Shown: positions 59,943 to 64,000 of the stretch, piece after piece
How positions within the stretch are numbered: the stretch's first letter is position 1
Layout: each line of letters opens with the position of its first letter
Assembly: GCA_937974175.1 (NCBI GenBank)
Contig: CALJIG010000027.1
Coordinates: forward strand, 30,655 to 94,654
DNA from: an uncultured Ignavibacteria bacterium
GTDB lineage: Bacteria; Bacteroidota; Ignavibacteria; Tepidaquicellales; Tepidaquicellaceae
DNA length: 64,000 nucleotides
Direction: 5' to 3'
Position numbers and translations under genes: made by a program
Notes under the pieces: model-generated
What the model was told of the DNA's origin: nothing
Database searches by the model: none
The model's input: only the letters and a program-made list of their open reading frames with translations

Positions 59943-60389
59943 TTATAAGGTTTCAGAATACTCTTTTAATTTATTTGTAAAGTGGTTCCATCCGTTTATA
60001 AAGTCATTGTGAGATAAAGATGGTGTATTGAATTTAACTTTATCCCATTGTGAATGTGTGAGAGTTAGCTTTGTAGCTGTACCTTGTTCTTCCAATTCCC
60101 ATGCTACAATTGTTTCACCGTCAATGGCTGACATATTCCATGTATAGGATAATTTCTTTTCAGGAATTGCTTCAAGAATAGTACATGTGTGAGGGAAACT
60201 TTCACCGTCTTTAGTTCCTGTCATGTGAAATGTGGTTCCAATTTCAGGGATAAAATTATCCGGAGCCATAAACCATTTTTCAATTTGTTTTTGCTCGGTT
60301 AAGGCTTTCCAGACTTTTGATACCGGAGCGTTTATAATTATTTCTTTACAGATTGTATCTTGTTTGGTTGATACTTCAATTGCATTCAT
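59943..60389 (-). CDS. SRPBCC/AHSA1 family protein 3
   Basis: A 148-residue AHSA1 domain: CKEIIINAPVSKVWKALTEQKQIEKWFMAPDNFIPEIGTTFHM, ILEAIPEKKLSYTWNM, ELEEQGTATKLTLTHSQWD and NGWNHFTNKLKEYSE. It is the first of three paralogues and directly follows the ArsR gene (17 bp). ArsR-AHSA1 pairs are widespread; here the structural gene has been triplicated. Confidence 0.92.
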   Translation of the reverse strand: MNAIEVSTKQDTICKEIIINAPVSKVWKALTEQKQIEKWFMAPDNFIPEIGTTFHMTGTKDGESFPHTCTILEAIPEKKLSYTWNMSAIDGETIVAWELEEQGTATKLTLTHSQWDKVKFNTPSLSHNDFINGWNHFTNKLKEYSETL

Positions 60390-60406
60390 TTTTTAAATTT
60401 GATTAG

Positions 60407-60721
60407 TTAATTATTTTCTACAAAATTTTTTAAAGAGTTTAGTTTATCATCCCAGAACTTATTATAGAACTCAAGCCATTTGTATACTTCATTGAGGGGT
60501 TCGGGATTTATTCTGTAAAATCTTTCACGTCCGTCTTTTCTTGCTTTCACGAGTTTACTTTTTTCTAAAATTCGTAAGTGTTTAGATACGGCAGGTCGGC
60601 TGAATTTAAAATTCTGTGCTATGTTATTCACATGCATTTCTTTTTCAGTAAGCATCATAAGTATTTGCCTTCGGCTTCCGTCTGCTAGTGCTGAAAAAAT
60701 GTTATCTATTCTGTTGCTCAT
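60407..60721 (-). CDS. ArsR-type winged-helix regulator
   Basis: I use ATG 60721, giving MSNRIDNIFSALADGSRRQILMML, the family's normal start. An upstream in-frame start at 60799 would run back through the operators and is unlikely. About 104 residues, with the recognition-helix region NIAQNFKFSRPAVSKHLRILEKSKLVKARKDGRERFYRI. No ArsR metal-binding Cys motif (ELCVCDL) is present, so it probably does not sense arsenic. The gene leads the AHSA1 trio and is probably autoregulated at the inverted repeats just upstream. Confidence 0.92.
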   Translation of the reverse strand: MSNRIDNIFSALADGSRRQILMMLTEKEMHVNNIAQNFKFSRPAVSKHLRILEKSKLVKARKDGRERFYRINPEPLNEVYKWLEFYNKFWDDKLNSLKNFVENN

Positions 60722-60748
60722 GGGTATTTTTATTGGGATTAAAAAAAC

Positions 60749-60792
60749 GTGTAACTTTTTGGTTACACAAAAATACGTAACTTTATGGTTAC
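60749..60792 (-). promoter_or_regulatory. Two ArsR-type operators upstream of the regulator
   Basis: GTGTAAC (60749-60755) and GTTACAC (60762-60768) form a perfect inverted repeat with a 6-bp spacer. GTAAC (60777-60781) and GTTAC (60788-60792) form a second one, also 6 bp apart. Centre spacing is about 26 bp. Both lie within 75 bp of the regulator start, fitting autoregulation of the regulator-AHSA1 operon. Confidence 0.72.
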
Positions 60793-60821
60793 AAGTCAAG
60801 TAAAAAGTTTATATATAAAAA

Positions 60822-60850
60822 AAGGTTTCCGGTAAACTACCGAAAACCTT
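60822..60850 (-). terminator. Terminator of the S8 peptidase gene
   Basis: AAGGTTT and CGGTA arms (60822-60834) pair with TACCG and AAACCTT (60838-60850). Read on the minus strand it ends in a run of T (TTTTTTTA). It separates the peptidase from the ArsR operon. Confidence 0.85.
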
Positions 60851-60876
60851 AGGAGTAACAGAAAAAAAATATGATT

Positions 60877-63258
60877 CTATTTTACAAGAATCATTTTCTT
60901 TGTATCTGTAAAGCCGTTTGACTCTATTTTATAATAATAAATGCCGGTGGACATTTTATAGTTATCTGCATTCAGTTCTATTTTATAATTTCCTGCAGTT
61001 CTGAAATTATTTACTATTGTTGCAATCTCTTTTCCTAATACATCATACAGCTTTATTCTTACAATTCCGTCTTTTGCGATTGAGTAAGAGATTACTGTTT
61101 CAGGGTTAAATGGATTCGGGAAATTTTGTCCCAGTCCGTATGAAATTGCTTCAACATTTGAATTGTTTCCGATACCGGTGACATTACCTAACGGAAAATT
61201 TGTTCCTGCGGCAGTTGTATTATAATAAGCCTTTACCTGATTGGTATCTGTTAGTCCCAGATTAACTGTATGTGCGCCTGATGCAGAAGCAGTTGTTTTT
61301 GCAACAAGCAATAAAGTTCTTGCTGTATCCAGGAATTTGAATTTAATTTCGTTGAAGGTAATAGGACCTGTAACAAAAGGAGAACTTTTTAATTTAATAT
61401 CTCCTGTGCTTACTACTCCGTTCTTATCTTTATCGAAATATAAATCAAAGCTTGTAATGTTAGTTGCAGTTGCAGTAGTGGTCATACCGAATTTTAAAGT
61501 TCTTAATGAGCCTAACTGCGGATTTAAGTTTGTAGATATTTTTATTCCGACTAATTCTCTTGCCGTATCTGATGCAGAAAGAGTATTATTTATGAGCATA
61601 TTGCTCGGTCCGTTTATACCGGCTACAACAAACTTAGGCGAGTTAGTTGCATCGTATGCATTAATTTTTCCTGCGCCGTATCGTTCATCTTTACCCGGTG
61701 TACCCATATCAATAGCAGTCATTTGTATTACCTTGGCTATATCCTGCGGAAGCATTTCAGGATTTATGGAGAGCATCAAAGCAATTACCCCTGCTGTATG
61801 AGGAGTAGCTGATGAAGTTCCTCCGAATGCAGAACCGTAGCCCGTACCTGAGCTTACATAGCATGCAGTTGTACCCTCACCCGGTGATGCAATATCGGGT
61901 TTTAGCAGCCCCATTGAGTCAGGCATTTCTACGGGAGCAGTTCTGCTGTACATATAATCTTTATGCGACGGGTCAATAACATTGTTATATGTTCCCCATA
62001 ATCCCCAGTTTCCCCAAGTTGCAGGTCCCCATGGTGATGATGAATTAATAGTATTAGAGCTTACAGTAATATTTGCTGTTCCAAGAACTCCGCCAATACC
62101 GCCTCTTCTTAACTGGTCAGGGTGAAGCCATGGCGGCGGGCAGTTTCCTGCTGTTGAAATATTAAGAGGGAAGCCGTTACCGTTTCCGTCATTGCTGGTT
62201 GAGTTTACCTGAGCAGTTCCTGTAGCAAGAGACATATCCGTAATAATTCTGAACTGGCTATAGTCAGGTCTTGAAGGCCACTTCCAGCTTAAAGAACTGG
62301 TTATTACATCAGCGCCAATTTGAATTGCATACTGGAATGCAAGCCACTGCTGTGTTTGTGTACTGCTGTTTCTCATTAATAAACACTTTGCCATAGGGGC
62401 AACGCCTGTTTGCGTTCCCATTGTACCGTCACCGATAACCTGACTAAGTGTTGCAGTTCCGTGTGCGGCAGTTGTGATGTTGTAATTTCCTGTGGTAAAA
62501 TCCCATCCTACAAGGTCATCAACTTTTCCGTTTCCGTCATCATCAATTCCGTTTACATCGCCGGGATCAAAAACTGAAGTTGTACCGGTTCCGAGGTTTA
62601 TTGTAACTCCGTTGTGATTGGCATCTTCACCTAAATTCTGATAGATACCCTTTACCACATCGGGATGTTTCCACCAGAATCCGTCATCTGCATTTGCGAC
62701 TACAATGCCGCTGCCCTTATTTCCTTCTGCCCAGCATAAGTCAACCTTTAAGGAAGTTATTCCCGGATTGACTGCAAGCTGAGGAGCTTGTGCATTTAGA
62801 AAAGGGACCTGATAATTTATCACGTCTCTTAGTTGTTCAATTGGAGTAGGCTCGTCATAGCAGATCATAGCCACTTCATTGAACTTAGTCATTTCAATGA
62901 TTACCTCTCGGTTTGAATTTAACACGAGTGAATTATTGAGCCAAAGAACTTCGTACTGCTGAACTGCATTTTCTGCTCTTTTCATATTAAGAAAAGATCT
63001 TACATTTTCCTGATGCTGCTGTGCATATCTTTGAAGTCTATCGATTACGATTCTCCTTCTCTCCTTCTTCGGAGTGTCGTAGCTGATATCTGCGAAGTCC
63101 TGCAGAGTCAGGTGGCTGTCGAACAAAACATAAACGGGAATGAACTCAGATTCCGCTGATTCATTCATCTTTTGCTGCAGCGAGGGTGTAATTTTGGGAT
63201 TAGCCCATAATGGGCAAAAGCACCCCGCAAGTAAAATTAATGCGATTAATTTACTCAT
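60877..63258 (-). CDS. Subtilisin-like S8 peptidase with T9SS sorting domain
   Basis: A 793-residue secreted protease. A signal peptide (1-19, ending PLWA) and an inhibitor-like prodomain (about 25-135) precede the catalytic domain. The triad is Asp191 (ANADDG), His266 (AAHGTA) and Ser482 (GTSSATPHTAG). A beta-sandwich of about 150 residues follows, then the sorting domain from LGQNFPNPFNPETV to TKKMILVK. The gene probably makes an extracellular or surface-bound nutrient or processing protease. The Asp motif reads DDG rather than DTG, within the family range. It has its own terminator. Confidence 0.94.
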   Translation of the reverse strand: MSKLIALILLAGCFCPLWANPKITPSLQQKMNESAESEFIPVYVLFDSHLTLQDFADISYDTPKKERRRIVIDRLQRYAQQHQENVRSFLNMKRAENAVQQYEVLWLNNSLVLNSNREVIIEMTKFNEVAMICYDEPTPIEQLRDVINYQVPFLNAQAPQLAVNPGITSLKVDLCWAEGNKGSGIVVANADDGFWWKHPDVVKGIYQNLGEDANHNGVTINLGTGTTSVFDPGDVNGIDDDGNGKVDDLVGWDFTTGNYNITTAAHGTATLSQVIGDGTMGTQTGVAPMAKCLLMRNSSTQTQQWLAFQYAIQIGADVITSSLSWKWPSRPDYSQFRIITDMSLATGTAQVNSTSNDGNGNGFPLNISTAGNCPPPWLHPDQLRRGGIGGVLGTANITVSSNTINSSSPWGPATWGNWGLWGTYNNVIDPSHKDYMYSRTAPVEMPDSMGLLKPDIASPGEGTTACYVSSGTGYGSAFGGTSSATPHTAGVIALMLSINPEMLPQDIAKVIQMTAIDMGTPGKDERYGAGKINAYDATNSPKFVVAGINGPSNMLINNTLSASDTARELVGIKISTNLNPQLGSLRTLKFGMTTTATATNITSFDLYFDKDKNGVVSTGDIKLKSSPFVTGPITFNEIKFKFLDTARTLLLVAKTTASASGAHTVNLGLTDTNQVKAYYNTTAAGTNFPLGNVTGIGNNSNVEAISYGLGQNFPNPFNPETVISYSIAKDGIVRIKLYDVLGKEIATIVNNFRTAGNYKIELNADNYKMSTGIYYYKIESNGFTDTKKMILVK

Positions 63259-63358
63259 CCTTTTTATTGATTAAATGGTTTGATATAACTAAACATACGG
63301 GTATTTATTTTTTATAGCAAGATAGTTGGGAAGAAAGTTCAACGGGTAAATATAATGG

Positions 63359-63994
63359 TTATGCTTTTTTTCTTTTCTCGATAATCCGCGCTATAAAATA
63401 AATTAAAGGAATTATGTACATCAAAGTTAAGCTTGTACGCGGACTTATGACAGCAACTACACTGCAAATGGCAAAAGCTACCGGGACAGAAAAAGTAAGC
63501 CAGGTAGTCTTACGTATATATTCTTTAGATAAATTTTTATCAATCAATCTGTAATTGCTGCTGGCATACCACCAATGAATTGCAAGGGTTAGACCTATCA
63601 ATAGTAAATTTAATGAGTACAAAAGTTGAGGCATTTCCATTCCGGTATATTTCATTAGTAAAGCAGTTGTAAACGGAATTAAACCGACTTCAGCAAGAAA
63701 GAAAATATTTATCCAGAGTAAATTTCTATCGGCTTGTTTAATGTATTTGAACTGAAGCTGATGGCGTGTCCAGTAAAATCCGAGCAGAAGAAAGCTGATG
63801 AGATAATTTTCAAACTGAGGAATCATATTATAAAGCTTATCTCTTAAAATTACTTTTCCTCCCTCCATAATTACACCATCCGGAACATCAATTTTAAATA
63901 TAAGCAAAGTCATAGCGATGCCGAAAACACCATCACTTAGTCCTTCGATTCTATTTGTAGCTAAACTCCTTCCACATAATTTACAACTCGCCAC
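63359..63994 (-). CDS. TMEM175 (DUF1211) family potassium-channel-like protein, near window edge
   Basis: A 211-residue membrane protein with six hydrophobic segments. The family signature is RIEGLSDGVFGIAMTLLIFKIDVP, equivalent to the FSDGVFAIAITLLVL filter helix of TMEM175 channels. The first residues carry a CKLCG pair not usual in this family. The frame begins at GTG 63994 and remains open to the edge, so the true start may lie beyond it. Ion selectivity is inferred only. Confidence 0.85.
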   Translation of the reverse strand: MASCKLCGRSLATNRIEGLSDGVFGIAMTLLIFKIDVPDGVIMEGGKVILRDKLYNMIPQFENYLISFLLLGFYWTRHQLQFKYIKQADRNLLWINIFFLAEVGLIPFTTALLMKYTGMEMPQLLYSLNLLLIGLTLAIHWWYASSNYRLIDKNLSKEYIRKTTWLTFSVPVAFAICSVVAVISPRTSLTLMYIIPLIYFIARIIEKRKKA

Positions 63995-64000
63995 GAAAGT

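Noticed and set aside
1..64000. tRNA, rRNA or known riboswitch genes
   Set aside because: I read the intergenic gaps for cloverleaf or conserved riboswitch elements and found none that I could support.

Overview
The window looks like a chromosomal segment of an AT-rich member of the Bacteroidota/Ignavibacteriota (FCB) lineage, most likely Ignavibacteria-like. The main evidence is seven secreted proteins ending in a type IX secretion (T9SS type A) sorting domain with the motif NYPNPFNP or NFPNPFNP, plus TonB-dependent receptor genes, lipoprotein signal peptides and a QueA of the longer type. TGA, TAA and TAG are all treated as stops. Genus cannot be decided from the sequence. All base-composition remarks are by eye.

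Layout. 1-2915: 3' end of a probable ComB-like phosphatase gene and ftsK. 2932-5140: a tightly packed, AT-rich three-gene unit holding a protein of unknown family, a divergent class III nucleotide-cyclase-like protein and a class II Fic protein. This is the best candidate in the window for an undescribed (possibly defence) system. 5209-9730: two copies of a pair made of a small membrane-anchored protein and a TonB-dependent receptor; the first receptor is a decayed, truncated pseudogene and the second is intact. 10215-14946: a BNR-repeat secreted protein, a GNAT acetyltransferase and two tandem Ycf48-like secreted paralogues. 15196-15452: 98-bp tandem repeats. 15456-19063: mobA-fdhD-fdhF/ydeP-like molybdoenzyme operon. 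19123-20628: two related lipoproteins and an outer-membrane protein. 20649-23316: deoC, a 52-residue protein and an aldehyde dehydrogenase, together a deoxyribose-phosphate to acetate route.

23437-32315: S9 peptidase, SPOR lipoprotein, then carA-folD-prmA-ppx-cupin with overlapping ends, then a DUF985 cupin, a cytosine-deaminase-like enzyme and an OPA-type MFS transporter. 32392-41039: acetyl-CoA synthetase, a membrane transporter, a TPMT-like methyltransferase overlapping a DUF486 gene, a VOC protein, a P-loop protein, an M1 peptidase, queA and a small membrane protein. 41267-50825: a T9SS protein with a putative Cys-Gln thioester domain, a fasciclin protein, a long TPR lipoprotein (possibly PorW/SprE-like), a large Ycf48-like T9SS protein and a GNAT enzyme. 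51083-54410: the conserved cmk-rpsA pair, with cmk carrying a 155-residue charged N-terminal extension. 55290-56974: a gene-free stretch packed with palindromic elements. 56975-63994: two more T9SS cargo proteins, an ArsR regulator with three tandem AHSA1 proteins behind a double operator, and a TMEM175-like channel running to the window edge.

The shared theme is envelope and secretion biology (T9SS cargo, lipoproteins, TonB uptake) set between housekeeping operons. Two places hold clear genome plasticity: the duplicated receptor locus and the palindrome-rich gap.
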